DNA of 64,000 nt from Gyromitra esculenta (GCA_038503075.1 JBCAML010000020.1:1426001-1490000); one strand, 5' to 3'; shown: positions 1-12,900, counted from the first letter of the stretch. Made by a program: numbers and translations. Notes: a model not told the origin generated them from the letters alone.

Positions 1-80
1 CTAATAGCCCACCACGAAAGCCATTCTAACCGAAAACGCCTGTGCAAATTAAAACTAGAAATCTCCAACCCGGCTTATTA

Positions 81-121
81 TCCCCCTCCCCCCTTCCCCC
101 TCCCCCCTTCCCCCTCCCCCC
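81..121. repeat. C/T-rich low-complexity tract
   Basis: A run of CCCCT/CCCCCC blocks just downstream of the aminotransferase stop codon. It is a simple polypyrimidine tract with no coding signal, probably 3' flanking sequence. Confidence 0.8.
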
Positions 122-151
122 AAGCTGCGAAACAAGAGACGTTATTACATA

Positions 152-1655
152 TCAAGAGTCGCACATGTTCTGGATTTTCATGGGGCCTCCCGGAGACCTG
201 AACTCCTTCATGGCTTTAATCCCTTCTGCCAGCCGTCGGACGCCCTCGATCAATTGCTCCTCTTCTTCCCAGGCTATGCAGATCCTGATCTCTCTCGAGG
301 GCTCTCCGGAGCTTCCGGCGTAGTCTCGCAGCTGGTACATCTCGCCGTACGCTATGAGAAGGTTGTAGTCCTTTTCGACCCACTTCGCCAGCGCCTTTGC
401 GTCACACCAGTCTGGGAGCCGCAGCCAGAGGAACCAGCCTCCGCGGATTGCGGGCAGGTTGTCGAGATGGACGTCCAGCGGGGAGAGGATCGAGTCGAAT
501 GCGAGTTGCAGACATTCGAAGCGTCTCGAGTATACGGGGATGAGGATGTCGGAGAGATGGGACTGTAGTGTTCCGGTTGTGAGGAGATTCCAGATAAACA
601 TAGAGACTAGCTGCGACGGTGCTCCTTCTGCTTGTGTTGAGCCACTGTGGAGGCTTTTAGCTGGTGTAGGATGGAGGGAAGGGAGAGGGGGGGGGGGTTA
701 AACTCACGCTTTGGCCAGTTCGACTACGAACTTTTCTGTTCCTTCGAGCCATCCTACTCGACAGCCGGGTGCTAGCAGCTTGCTGAAACTCCCGTTACTG
801 ACCGCGTTGCCGTATCCGTCCGCAATCGCCTTGAAGTCTCGATCGATATCGGAAATCCGTGGTATCGGTCTGATGCTCTCTGAGTCTTTCCCCCACTTCA
901 AGAAATCAAACACGTCGTCGGCGATAACGAGGGCATCGTACTTCCTCGCCAAATCCACCAGCTGTCTCCGACGACGCAGAGAAATGGTTCTCGAGGTGGG
1001 GTTTTTGAACGTGGGCATGCAGTAGATGATATGTTTGTAGATTTTCGGATAGTTTGAACGCGATTTGAAAACCTGTGCTGGCAACTTAGCTATCCTGTCC
1101 AACTGTGACCCGGTGCACTCGAAAAAAAAAAACACATCACATATGTATATGTATAATATATACCGGTTTTATGTTGGCCGAAGCCGCAGCCTTCTCCTCT
1201 TCGGCCGCCAAAAGACTAGCCAAAGAGTCAATATCGAGGCCCTCTTCGTCCTCAAGCACCACTCTGAGCTTCCCTTCCAGCCCGTTGTCTTCAAAGATCT
1301 TGCACGAGATGCGAAGCGTCGGGGCCACAAGCCAGACAGCCCGGGTGAAAACCGGATCCGTGAATTTCTGTAGAATACAAGCCAAGTTCTGCGAGGCGCC
1401 CCCAGTGATGCAGAGACGCTCGGAGGGTATGGGTCCTGCGTCAGGGCTGTAAAACTCCGTTAGCCACGCTGCAACCTCCTGGCGCAGAGGCGTCGATCCG
1501 AGATCAGGCCCGTGGAGCAGAGCATCCGAGTAGGCGAACGGGTCTGTCAGAATTGCCCGGCTGGCATAGGCGATGGACGCTGCGGGCAGTAGACGCCGCG
1601 TAGGACAAGCCTTCCGCAAGTCTATGGGCTGTGCTGGTCTTTGACGGGTTGACAT
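152..1655 (-). CDS. PLP-dependent aminotransferase (class I/II, fold type I)
   Basis: Predicted pyridoxal-phosphate enzyme that moves an amino group between an amino acid and a 2-oxo acid. Three exons (1655-1164, 1102-708, 644-152) are joined by 61- and 63-bp GT-AG introns that keep the frame, giving 459 aa. Exon 2 holds the family hallmarks: an NPT motif before the strand carrying IADDVF (the Asp that contacts the pyridine nitrogen) and SFSK, whose Lys binds PLP, followed by the Arg of GCRVGW. Exon 3 opens with GAPSQ, typical of the 2-aminoadipate/valine-pyruvate aminotransferase-like group (yeast YER152C type). The start at 1655 is preferred because an AT-rich TATA-like tract lies 75-95 bp upstream; an in-frame ATG at 1709 would add 18 residues. 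The substrate cannot be told from sequence. The gene appears intact. Confidence 0.88.
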
Positions 1656-1727
1656 GGCGGGAAACGGTGATTCTGCATAGAAGGAGGAGACCGACCGGGA
1701 AAGGCGCACTTAAGACAGTGAAAAAAA

Positions 1728-1750
1728 GATATATAATATTATATATAAAA
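1728..1750 (-). promoter_or_regulatory. TATA-like promoter element of the aminotransferase
   Basis: A TATATAATATTATATATA tract lies 75-95 bp upstream of the chosen start codon on the minus strand. It is the only strong AT-rich block near the 5' end. Placement is inferred from spacing only. Confidence 0.35.
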
Positions 1751-4700
1751 AGACTTGCTGTACCCCCCTCGATGGACAGATGTGAGGGGAGGGGCAAAAA
1801 AAAAAAGGGTGGGATGCTCAAGGCCTCTGATAATGGCACGACAGTTGACCGGAAAATCTAATGCTCCGGGCTCATCATTCGCAGGCGTCTATGCGTTTCC
1901 GTATCTGAACCCCCCGTCCCCGTCCCATCCACTCACAGGATGTATCTTGGCCATGTTGATCCGATGACGGCTTGAGAATCGGACGGGAGCCACTGTTTTG
2001 GGACCGGGAGGGTATTTGGCCCCACTCTTATCGGACGATTTACCGGGATCATTGGCACACCACTGAGGAACAGACCAGATCTGAATGCCTGTTGATAAAT
2101 TGGAGTCTGCAGAGTCCGGCCAACGAGCTCGACGACACTTCACAGGAATCTGTCGATACCCGTTGACAGTTGACAGCGGTGTAAAAAGAAGGGAAAAGAA
2201 CCGAATATATGCCGATTGAAGATATATGCCGGCTCTGCTTTGGCTCGAAACCAGCTCCAGCTCCAGCTCCAGCTCCTTGCCTCCTTCTTGTTCACGCCCA
2301 CGACTGACACGCACATGGTTCAGATTCGGATAGTACCTGTCAGATTTACCGTATCTCGGTAGGAATCGAATTAAAGCGAAAAAAAAAAAAGACGCATTCG
2401 GGACGTTGGAAAGGCTGCAGCTGCGGCTGGGGCTGTATGAATTGGACTCGACATGCTGTCTTTGCCCAAGTCGCCCTTCGCTAGACCACATTGGGTATAA
2501 ATTTTCCGATGCTAGCGCTGCGAACCTTGCTTGCCAGGCACAGCGCGAATTCGCTTGCATACACACATGTATTGGTGATGGGTTTGGGGGGTTCTGCATC
2601 TTTTTTTTTTACATGACATTTCGTTTTTTGGAACCGTCTTTATCGCTCGCTGCCTGCCACGGGGTGGATGGTGTATGGCGTTTTTCTTTTTCCTTTTTCT
2701 TTTTTTCCTTTTTCTTTCTTGCTGGTTTTGCTGTTGCATTTCCCAAGTTTCAAATTGGCGAGGGCGGAAACGTAATTATTCAGCTGGAATCGCTGATAAG
2801 TACTGGGACCCTTGCTGGCCGGAGACCCTGTGTGGGATTTGGAACAGGCCGTCGAACACAAAGAACGATGGTCAATGGATTGACGTCAGTATGGAATCGT
2901 GAGGGTGCACGAGTGAGATGCTGTGATGAGGATATTGCTGCTATTTATTCTTTCATTCGACACCGCAGTGATGATATACGCGCTGGCAGAGAAAAAAAAA
3001 CCAATTTGTTGCTGGCTTGATGCGGTCTCGCGTTGGCTTTCAAATCGGCTGCGACTATAGCTAGAAGACTATCTATATACACGAATAACTCGAGTTTTGG
3101 GTTAATTGTATATTGGAACTATCAAGTGCCAGGAAGTACGCTTATGCATGAGAGGTATCTTCCCGATCCTAATACTACATGTAGGTTCCAAGCACCCCAA
3201 GATTTCAGATCTGATTTTACGTGTATGCAGTGATATCATGGATGCACTCTTTGGTACAGTATAACTCTTCAAGCCTCGATGGTTTGCTATGGCGGAGCAG
3301 GACAACAATTAGATACACGTACTCTATATGTACCTAACCGTTTGACTAACTTCGCTGTCCTTTCAAGTCTGAGCGTTTCGGAGGTGAATAGGCAGGCCCA
3401 AATGAATATTTGCCTAGATTTGATAGACAAAGCCAAATCCGCATACAGTGACGCGCTGAAGTTGATGGTGTGAATATTACTACCAGATATTTAGTCCAAC
3501 AGCTGCTCTCGTTAGACAGCAGCCGTCTGTGAGCCACTAGTGTCGTCTACTCCCGTTTTTTTTCTTTTTCCAGAAAAATCTATTCATGCACGCAAGGGCT
3601 GAAAACCCCAAAAAGGCTGCCAACTCTCTAAAATCGCACTGATGCAAATCTCGACAAGAAGTTTGCATATTTTTGCGCCTTATTGCTTTTGATTCTTGCA
3701 GTCGCTATGCTACACTCTTGGCTGCTGACGTTTGCTGACGCCATCACGTTAGGAATACCAGCGCAAACACCAAATAGAAGGACGCAGAGCAATCAGAAAA
3801 CGAAATCCAGTTCAGACCAGGGCACGAGAATGAATGAATGACACGAGATAAGGGGAGCCGAAAGATATGAAGATGAGATGCCCTATAGCTCGCAAGGATT
3901 AGGCCGCCGTTAGCTAGCCAATAGCGCGTCCTCACCAACATTTATATGTGGCTCTGCATAGCGTAGGCGCATCAAGGCACGTTGGAGAAAGGCACCTACC
4001 GTGAACAGGAAACTGGCCTAGAAGACCATCCCGCTATGCTGTCGATTGGTGGGCAGGTGGTAGGGTTGCTATCTAGTCTGCGATACTTCGTGTGTGGATA
4101 GCTGATAGGGAGGTGAGAAGTGCGTACAAAAAAGAAAGCCTTAATCTGTGATTGCCCTTTAAGCCCGGTGTAACGTTACTCGCTGAACATCACGAACCGA
4201 ATCGTGGCTTGCCATCGCAATGTCAATGATGTCACTTGGTGATGGGCTGAAGCATCGCGCCAATAGAGGGCCTCTGAAAAGCTTATCTTTCTCGTTGGAC
4301 TTGGCGCAGTTCGATTGGCCGCGAAGGCTCAAACGTTTCCATAACAGCTTCAAACTGTCACGCAGCGATAAGCGTTACTGCGACCAAAATAGGGCTCTCG
4401 CGTTATCTGATCTCTAGATTAGCGGAGTCGCTGGGATCGGATAATCTGTTTCTCCGAGAGCTGCCTACCCCGCCCAGCAAAAACGGCGAATCGCCGGAAT
4501 GTAAATCACCCCAGTCGAGCAAGCTGGAGAGGTCGTCTCCGGCTAATAATTAAATCCGTGATTGTGGGTTATGCATTCCGGCAGTTTTCCGGATCGGTCC
4601 TCGCCTGCTTTGGTCAAGGTAGGCAGTATTAGCCTGGATTTATAGCCATATAGGGCGCTTTTCTGTTGGTGCTATATTCCCGATTCATTGGGAGATTTAG

Positions 4701-6324
4701 TACATGCTGCTCGTGCTACTGATCGCCCAGAAGCTCATCGAGTAAGTGTTGTCGTGTTTGTCGTACTGAAACACCAATGTCTATAGAATTTATGTGCATC
4801 TAGCCTCTATTTACTATACCCACCGCATAGCATCGCTTCTGAGAATATGGAGTCTGTCTAACTAGCCCTTCGGCTCTTCACACTATATCCCGCTTCGTGA
4901 TGGGGCGACATCCATCGCTCGATCGCCGCCGTAGGGATCTCCGCGATTATCCAGGCACAGGCACAGGCACAGGCACAAGCAATATATGCCGTCCCCAGAC
5001 CACTCCGGCCTACAAATGGGCCGAAACTGTTTGAGCCGGGTCGGGCCAAGCCGATCGCCTTACTATGTAGATGGGCTGTACGTGCCCGGCTTTCATGTTC
5101 TTTTAGCCTGAGCTGATGCTTGCTATATGGATAGGCTAGTTTGAACCCACAAGGTAGATTAAATCTGCATATTGTATACCTATACGACCTATATATAATT
5201 CTTGTCTCTCGCGGATTTTCGATCAACTGGCTGGCTGGCATGCATGGGATATAGCCCTTGTTTGTAGGTTGTCGGAATTAACTCGGTATCTGCAATTGGT
5301 ATGTATTTAAATTTTCATACCCATCGGACAGTACGAGCTCTGATCATGAGCGGCTATATAGATTGGCTAGATTGTGCTAGAGTTAGGGTGTGGTGGTTGA
5401 GAAAAGTAAATATTAGCCTAGGATGCTGTTATAAAGGTGTATTTGGCTAAGCCCAATTCGCTAAGAAATAAGGAATAGTACTTCATTGGATCCCAGAGAG
5501 CTTTGTACCAGTAGACTTAGTATATGTGTATACAATATGGGATAATCAACTTGGGGTGCACATGTGGTTTGCAGTTGCAGGTCCTACAGGCAGTATCGTA
5601 TCCGAGGGCGATAATCATGAACTATCACCCGATTACACCTAAATCTGTATTATTGGATACGAATTTCCTCATAACACATGTGGATGCGGGATTGTCTGGC
5701 AAGAGTCTTCCCAAGCTACGCTCAGTGTGCCATTTCGTCACAAGGGAGGAACTAACGAAGCCTACACGAACACGGTGTCCTATCTACTAATACTTAAGAG
5801 ATCGCATTGTCCTTCAATTGCTGTAGGCTTCACATGGATATCTATCCTTAAATATAGTTCTGGCAATATAAGTTTCTGAGCGATTAACCCTTGATTTTTT
5901 GTTCGCTCCAGTTTATTCAAACCGATTCACCACCTACGCCTGGCCTGAATCCAACAGCTCGCTATGGGCTGACTAGTAAGGAGATGTTGAGATTGGTTTG
6001 GCTTGCAGTTGGGGATAGTAAATGGTTGTACTTTCGGGGCTCTAGTTTCTATTAGTGGTATAACTGTGTATATAGAGATCCTAGCCCTTGGTTGACTAAG
6101 CAAGCGACTGTTTAGTATATGCCTAGCTACCCAGTTCTTGTAGCGTGTACGTGCTCTCTACTTGCTGCCTGCTTATTCTCTGCAGTCGGCCCCAACTCAA
6201 TACCTCTCAAAGCACCGAAATTATTGTCTGGTACGATTATTTCCGTGACGTCGGTTTACACTCGTTACTAGGTTAGTGAAGTGGCACGAGATGACAAAAA
6301 ATTAAAGGGATTCGCACAAGGTTA
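1751..6324. other. Long intergenic region, no supported gene
   Basis: No reading frame here has domain similarity, splice structure or coding-like composition that I can recognise. It holds simple repeats: hexamer CCAGCT copies at 2251-2276, hexamer CAGGCA copies at about 4952-4977, and a T/C-rich tract at about 2680-2730. The longest frames (for example minus 1889-2599) run through these repeats and look fortuitous. Confidence 0.6.
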
Positions 6325-6837
6325 CAGTCCCTAGTCAGAAGTGTTCGTGATGCGGTTTCAGATGGCGGAATCCACCATGCAGCTAGCTTGGCAAACCGAT
6401 GTATAGGTTTAAAATTTTACTATAAATCAAGAAAAAAAGATAAAATTCCCATTTAAAATTTAAAAACATATTGGGCATTCTAGCTACCAAACTTAGTCCT
6501 GGGTAAACTTCTTCCTGGTGTATTAATATTTAGGCAAGTTTTTAAAGTTTCATGTAGTGTGCTTTGGCCCCAGTTGCTAGGAGGAAATCAGTCTCGGCGG
6601 TAATTTTTAGTAGTTTTCGGTGATGTTTAAAAATATATTAAAAAACAAGCTCAAGAGATAAATTCTTGGGTAAAATTTCTTAAAATTTAAATAGATGTGT
6701 ATGATTTGAATTATATTCCGGGAGTCTTGGATATTTGTTCTTGTTTTTTCACAAATTTCTAAAGTTGACAGCATTTTGAGATTTTAAAAAGGTCTGAACA
6801 CTGAAACCGTATCACGAACACTTCTGACTAGGGACTG
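6325..6837. mobile_element. TA-flanked MITE with 38-bp terminal inverted repeats
   Basis: The left end CAGTCCCTAGTCAGAAGTGT is repeated in inverse at 6800-6837, with one mismatch over about 38 bp including the GTTCGTGATRCGGTTTCAG part. Both ends are bordered by TA (6323-6324 and 6838-6839), the target duplication expected of Tc1/mariner/pogo elements. The 513-bp interior is AT-rich and has no transposase frame, so the element is non-autonomous. Confidence 0.9.
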
Positions 6838-7241
6838 TAGGAACCTTGTTCCGGCCCCTGCCCCCACGTATCCAACGGCCAACCTAAACTCTAACCCTGG
6901 ACATATGCGGTGTAACATGGAATGCCAAGGCAGATATTGGTTTTCTGAACGGCCTCATTTGTCGCAATAACTAATAGTTTCATACCTAGTAATGGCAGTC
7001 CTGAGTAGAGTAAAATCCATCACGCTGATGCAATTAGCTGGAATTCGTCGTGTGCGTATTGGGGCAAGAAAACTTGCTGCTGCTCAAATACGAAATTCAA
7101 AGCAGAGGGTAAGGCAAGGTTGGAAAGGTAGAGGATATAAATGCTAGGTTAGGAGTCTAATGGGAATTAGTAGTTTTAATTATCTCCTTTCTCGGGCACG
7201 TAAAGCGAATATAGAAGCAGCTACCACTCTCAAAGATCAAA

Positions 7242-8294
7242 ATGGCACAGCAGAACTCCACCCAAGCGACGACTATGGCGAAGAAATTTAAAGATATGAT
7301 ATCGAACAGTGGGTAGCTCCCGAGACCATGTTCTGCGCCGAGACTGATCACTCGCTTTAGCTGAACGCTGTCTTGTCGGCCCTGGCGTCTTTGACGGTCC
7401 ACAAAGGTTGCCGGGACCATTGGTTTCGATTATCTGTACCTCACCGGAGCTGGTGCGACAGCTAGCGTTACAGGCCAACCCGATCTCTCGGCCATGACCC
7501 AAACCGAGTTTGCGAATCTGGCGCGCATGATGGTTTCCGAGAGCAAGGTGCCTATCTTGGCGGATGCCGATACGGGTTTCGGCGGTCCGGTGAACATCAG
7601 ACGCACAGTCGAGCTCTACGAGAGGTGAAATATAGACCTCTATTGCGTAGCTTAGCAGTGAGCTAACCGTTGTTTGAACAATAGCACTGGAGTTGCTGCT
7701 ACCCATATCGAAGACCAGACATTCCCCAAGCGCTGCGGACAGCTTGCTGGAAAGAGCGTTGAGCCTCTTGAGGTCTTTCTCGAGAGAATCCATTCTGCCG
7801 TTGAAGCTCGCCGAGACCCCAATTTCATGATCGTCGCACGAACGGATGCCCTTAACGCCACCGGATTCGAAGGGCGTGAGGCCTTCGATGAAGGCGTCAA
7901 ACGTCTTCAAGCAGCCTTCGAGGCGGGGGCTGATATGGCCTTTATGGAAAGCCCAAACACCATCGAAGAGTGTCGAGAGCTAGTCAAAGCTCTGGCGCCA
8001 CATCCTGTCTTGATCAATATCCTCCCAAACGGACTCGCTCCCGCTTTAAAAATCGACGAATGCACAGAACTAGGATTCAAGGCGGTCATCTACCCGTGCA
8101 CGGGATTTATTCCAGCCATGTTGGCTATGCAAAATAGCTATGCTGCACTGAAGAGCGAAGGGACGGATCTTCAGTCCTGTGGTGGGAAGCAGATCAGGAA
8201 TTTCTTTGAGCAGATGGGGCTGGAAAACGATTTCGCTTTTGACAAGAATGTCGTGGGTAAGGCAAAGAAGGAAATCCACAAGAAGTACGAGTGA
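7242..8294 (+). CDS. Isocitrate lyase/PEP mutase family protein, probable 1-nt frameshift in exon 2
   Basis: Member of the isocitrate lyase/phosphoenolpyruvate mutase superfamily (Mg2+-dependent C-C or C-P bond lyases, TIM barrel). Exons 7242-7308, 7361-7624 and 7685-8294 are separated by 52- and 60-bp introns with matching phases. Exon 2 carries LVGPGVFDG, GFDYLYLTGAG and the metal-site DADTGFGG; exon 3 starts with THIEDQ and carries KRCGQ, the lyase signature around the catalytic Cys. Between GVFDG and the GFDYLY segment (about 7391-7405) the frame slips by one base and no intron can explain it. The exon total is 941 nt, one short of 314 codons. Either this copy is a recent pseudogene or the assembly has an error. 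Likely relatives include 2,3-dimethylmalate lyase and oxaloacetate hydrolase-type enzymes; the substrate is unknown. Confidence 0.8.
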
Positions 8295-8628
8295 AACCGT
8301 GTTGTTTTTATTAAAGTCTGGAGGATTAATCTAGTGTATTTGGTGTTTGTTTTCCATTAGTTAGTGAAAGCATAGCAGACGGACCATCATGACCAGCAAG
8401 ATTCCTCTTGGGCCCCAGCTAGCTGGGCTATAGGCCTTCCCTGTGAACAAGTGTAATAGATAGAGAGATGTAGATGCTCTATTCTAGCTGTGGCTGAGGA
8501 AGTGGGAATAGCGATTATGCATCTGATTAGATAGCGATAGGCCGCTTGATTTGCTGCCCAGCGAAGCCCCGTACCCTTACCCTTACCACCGTCCCTGAAC
8601 ATCACCACGATTCGAACGCAGTCCACCC
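8295..8628. other. Short intergenic spacer
   Basis: A 334-bp spacer between two genes on the same strand. It should hold the 3' UTR of the lyase-family gene and the promoter of the F-box/ankyrin gene. No repeat or distinct motif was recognised. Confidence 0.5.
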
Positions 8629-9648
8629 ATGCCGCTCCTCGACCTCCCAAACGAACTCCTCTACCTGGTCGCTGAAAACCTCGAGAGTGCCCGCGATGTC
8701 TTCTCCTTGCTTCTAACCAGCAGCCTGCTTGCCCGCGTCTTAAAGCCTCTCCTCCACAAGCACGCACTGCGCGATGTGGGCGAGATGTCAGCACTGCAGT
8801 GGGCGGCGAAGAGGGGCCACGAATCGCTAGCTCAAATCTTGCTGGAGGAGGGTGTCGATATCGATTTCCAGATGGAATTCGATTTCCGTGGGGCGCGCCG
8901 AAAATGCAAAAGATACGGGACAGCGCTCTACCGGGCGGTGGAAGCTGGAAATGAATCGATGGCAAGACTGCTATTGAAACACGGGGCGCGTGTAAACATT
9001 GCAAATAGCATAGGCCGTACCCCGCTACACCATGCCGCACAGAGAGGAGACGAGCCTATGCTCCGGCTACTACTAGATCACGGAGCGGATACTGAAGTGA
9101 CCCGAAGATCTCGGTCGGGAGATGGGGCGCTTAGTCTGGCGGTCCGTGGTTCCGCCGAGGGGGCTGTTCGACTGCTCTTGGAAAAAGGAGCGGATTCCTC
9201 GTTTCGAACACGGCATTGCAGGGAGACTCTGCTCCATTTGGCGGCTGCGGATGGGAGTTCGGAGAAGGTGGTTGATATACTGCTCAACGAAGGGATACCT
9301 ATTGACGCTGTCGATAACTACGGGAAAACGGCGCTGTCAGAGGCAGCAAGCAGGGGAAACGAGCTGATGGTAAATGTCCTGTTACAGCGGGGCGCAGGAG
9401 TGGACAATCCCGATGTCGACGGAGCCACCGCGCTCCATATGGTGGCGTCGGGCGGATATATTGGTGATCATTTCTTCTTGAATATTGCTCGGAAACTGTT
9501 GGAGTGTGGGGCGGATGTGGCCCATAAAAGGGTGGGCGGTCAGACCGTTTTCGACGATGTAAGATACGAAAGGGAAATGACGAAGCTGCTCTACAGAGCG
9601 GCGGCTTTTCGGAGGTGGAGGGATGGCAGGATAGTCTTTCTGGGTTGA
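8629..9648 (+). CDS. F-box and ankyrin-repeat protein
   Basis: Single-exon protein of 339 aa. Residues 1-48 begin MPLLDLPNELLYLVAENL and fit an F-box, the Skp1-binding domain of SCF ubiquitin ligases, with the conserved Leu-Pro-x-Glu start. Residues from about 50 to 325 form seven or eight ankyrin repeats, seen as recurring G-x-T-PLHHAA, LLLDHGAD and LLEKGAD patterns (for example around residues 125-155 and 175-190). The architecture suggests a substrate adaptor in which ankyrins select a protein for ubiquitination; the target is unknown. The ATG is the first in frame and places the F-box at the N-terminus as expected. It appears intact and is convergent with the decayed gene to its right. 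Confidence 0.85.
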   Translation: MPLLDLPNELLYLVAENLESARDVFSLLLTSSLLARVLKPLLHKHALRDVGEMSALQWAAKRGHESLAQILLEEGVDIDFQMEFDFRGARRKCKRYGTALYRAVEAGNESMARLLLKHGARVNIANSIGRTPLHHAAQRGDEPMLRLLLDHGADTEVTRRSRSGDGALSLAVRGSAEGAVRLLLEKGADSSFRTRHCRETLLHLAAADGSSEKVVDILLNEGIPIDAVDNYGKTALSEAASRGNELMVNVLLQRGAGVDNPDVDGATALHMVASGGYIGDHFFLNIARKLLECGADVAHKRVGGQTVFDDVRYEREMTKLLYRAAAFRRWRDGRIVFLG

Positions 9649-9931
9649 ACAGATGATGGCTGTGAGCCGGAGAGGCGCAGTTGAGATTATATTTGCTATC
9701 GGGCGGACTTTATAGGGTGCAAGTCGGTGGCTTCTGGTGAATATTACAAAGCTGCTTGGGGGTACGGTTGGATTTTGACTTTGGATGAGAACAAAACTTA
9801 TAGATGCTATTTCCGGGGCAAGCACTCTGGCTAAAAATAAAAGCCCGGGTGGCCCAATATTGCTATAGGTAAACCCCTTAGACCTCGACGAGTTTAACAT
9901 ACAATCATCCAAAATCCGATTGACGTTCAAT

Positions 9932-12900
9932 CTATTCCCACCAGCACTCATCTAGTTCTCTCAAAAACTGTGCATTGACCCTTAAAAAGCTTCTTGCGAT
10001 ATCAATCTCAAAACTATAAGGCAGCTTCCTCACATACCCCAAGCACAAGGTTGACCACTGCTTGCAGGTTTCGTCGTTTCCCATTATGAGGATTGTGTCA
10101 ACCCTGTACCTGACAGAAGAATTGACGGAATCTATCTCCTTCTTGGGCCCGAGAGAGGGTGGATCTCTGAGCAGGGTGCGAACATTATCGTGCATGATGT
10201 AATCAGACCAAGGCATGTCTTTCGGCGTTTTCAGCCCTGAAACTTCTAGTTAGTTATCTGTCGTAGGGCTCAGCCCCTCCTAGATGCCCTTGGCAGACTT
10301 ACATTCCCAAATTCTGCCCTCGCGGTCGAGGATCGCGGGTGGAGTGCGTCTTCCTCGCTCATATCAAATGGCCAACAATCCGGTTCCGAAGCCACCCTGA
10401 ACAAGGTATATGTCGAGCCTGGATTCTTCATCTCGAATTTCTCCATCTCATCGCGCAAGTAGGCTTACCAAAAGTTAGCGTATTACAATATTGTATGGTT
10501 GGTAAATACGAACGGGGTCCTGGAGGTATCTGCATATAGGGATCTTCTGTAGTAGGCGATAGTAGCCTCCCTGTGACGACAAGGCCACGATAGTCCGAGT
10601 AGAGATACAATGGTTTATCTGGCGATTCACGCCCTACAAACACGGGCACGCATGTCATCGCCCAAGAAGGTTTGATCAAGTTGCTTTTCCAGACTGCTTG
10701 TAAATTAGTATTGTTTAATAAAATATGTAAGTTAGCCTAGTTTGGTAGTGGTTACTCACGGCGAGTGATATTCTTTTGGATAGCATGCTCCTATTCCCGC
10801 GGTATATCATAATCATCCATGCTCTCACCTTTCTTGGGACTGAGTTTATCCCACTCTTCGAGCGCATATTGCGGGGCTTGTGGGGGACGACGCGGGGCTG
10901 GGAACTTTGCACGGCCGGCTTTGTCGCACAGCGCTTCGACCGACTCTTTAGGTTCAGCAAACTCTTGATAAAGCAATTCCGGACCCTCGCCCCAGAGATG
11001 TTCAATTACAAACTGGCATCTGAAAAAGTTTTGCGGAATGAACGGAGACCCAGTCATAACTACCTAGCCGTTAGTGGGATATCTATCAGTCCGCTTTGCG
11101 GGTGACCTACCTTCTTGCTCTCGTTTTTCTAGCCTCTGGCGTGTTTTGTTGTTCATGTTGTCTTGTCTTTAGCCCACTTCGTTCAGGAATTTCCGTTGTT
11201 GCCAGTAATGCTTCTCTTTTTCGGGGAACCTCTTGAGCTGTTGCTCGAACATGGTCTTGCTATACACTATTGTAGCTTGTCAGCATCCTTGGAAAGAATA
11301 GTAATGAATAAAGCCTTACTTTCTGCCTGGTCGTAAAGCTCAAAAGCTTCATCTTCTGCCTTTTCCTATATACTAATATACTCGATATCACCTTCAGAAT
11401 CCTCTGAGTCCTCCTAGTCTGCTTCAGAATCCTCGCCATCCTTATCCTCATCTTCAAGGTCATCATCAATTGTAGGTTCTTTATCTTTCTTGGTGTGCTG
11501 GAGCATATTCTCCATCATGCTATCGATGATGAGCCGTTCAAACATCTTGACTTCTTCCTCATCTGTTGAATTCTTGTGCCGTTCAGCCAACTCCCTCAAG
11601 GCCGCGTCGCCTTTCAGCTCACTCTCTATATCCAAGGGCGGAAAATAGTCGTAGGGGCGACTCTCGTCGACGTCCTCATCCACGCTATCGTAGAATAAAT
11701 AGTGGCTTCTTCTAATGGGCGTCGCTTTCTTTTTCTCAGCTGTGCTCGACTTCCGGCGGTATTCCCGTATTCTCTTCTTTATCTCCCGTACTTTCACTGC
11801 CATCGGCCCATCAACACCTTCCTCTTCTTTGGCGGTTCGATAGTATAATTCTAGAGTTGATTCCAAGACGGAGATATGATCCGTGAACTTGAATGATTTG
11901 TGTAGCAGCTATCATCTATGAGCAAGATATTACTAAACGAGGAAACAATGGTAGCCTTACTTTCATAAGCGTATACTGCAGTTGCTCTGGCGGCCTTGCT
12001 GGTAGACGATCCCATATGACGACGTCGAGACAATCTCTGAAAGATTTCCACTGTCTATCACGCTCCAGATTCGCTTTAAAGGTCCTATCAAATGGTTGCC
12101 TGATGGTCCATTTACCACGATGTAGCCTACCAACCCCAACCTTATCTCTGATAATCCACTTTTCCTCTTCGGGAGGCTCCACTATCATCTGTCCGGTTTT
12201 ACAGTCTCTGATATACACTATATGCTCAGCAGTGTGGGTCTGTATCAGCGAAATGAACCTTTTCACTCGTAGGTCGTCTCGAGACATATTGGCAGCAATG
12301 CAATTGCGTGCCTCAGTAGCAGCATGTGACCGGCCAGCACCACGATTGTGGCGTGTAGACTGTGTGAATCCCGAAGCAGAGACAGAGTTGTTGGAGAGAG
12401 AATAGGGTATAAAACCAATGCGCCGGAGGTGTGCAAGCGGGGGTAATTCTGCAGTACTATCCCATCCTCGTCTGAATCCTCGAAAGTAGCCGTTCACCGA
12501 GAGAATGTTCAGTTCGTAGAACTCTTGCCACGATTTGCATAAACTAGCAGCGGTCGGTAACGAGGCACCGGTGAGAATAGCAAATTGGAACCATCCTCGT
12601 CTTGGCATTTTCGTTTCTGCTGGATAGTTATATATCCATCTCCCACATACCTTCACACGATCTAGTTTTCCTCCTTTGCTTTCTGCCTGAGATGCTGGTT
12701 TTTTGTGTTTCTTGCCCCCCTTTTTCCCACCCTTCCTCTTCCGATTCGGCTGAGGTTCAGGTGCAGCTGATTCGGTTGGTGGTTCTTCATCCTCGGGGTT
12801 TTCCATACTGTTCATCTTCTCCGCAGCCCAGTAGTCTGCGCAGGCGTTCCGAATTGACTCGTCGGAAGGCCGTGAAAGCCCTAGGGCAAGGTCTCGCAGA

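Noticed and set aside
1889..2599. Minus-strand frame of 236 codons
   Set aside because: It reads through CCAGCT hexamer repeats and poly-A/T runs, with Phe and Glu-Leu homopolymers; no domain or splice context.
4858..5241. Minus-strand frame of 127 codons
   Set aside because: Runs through the CAGGCA simple repeat (Cys-Ala repeats) and has no protein-like pattern.
8387..9040. Minus-strand frame of 217 codons
   Set aside because: Antisense to the F-box/ankyrin gene, whose sense frame has clear domains.
9382..9951. Minus-strand frame of 189 codons
   Set aside because: Overlaps the ankyrin gene end and its 3' flank; no recognisable domain.
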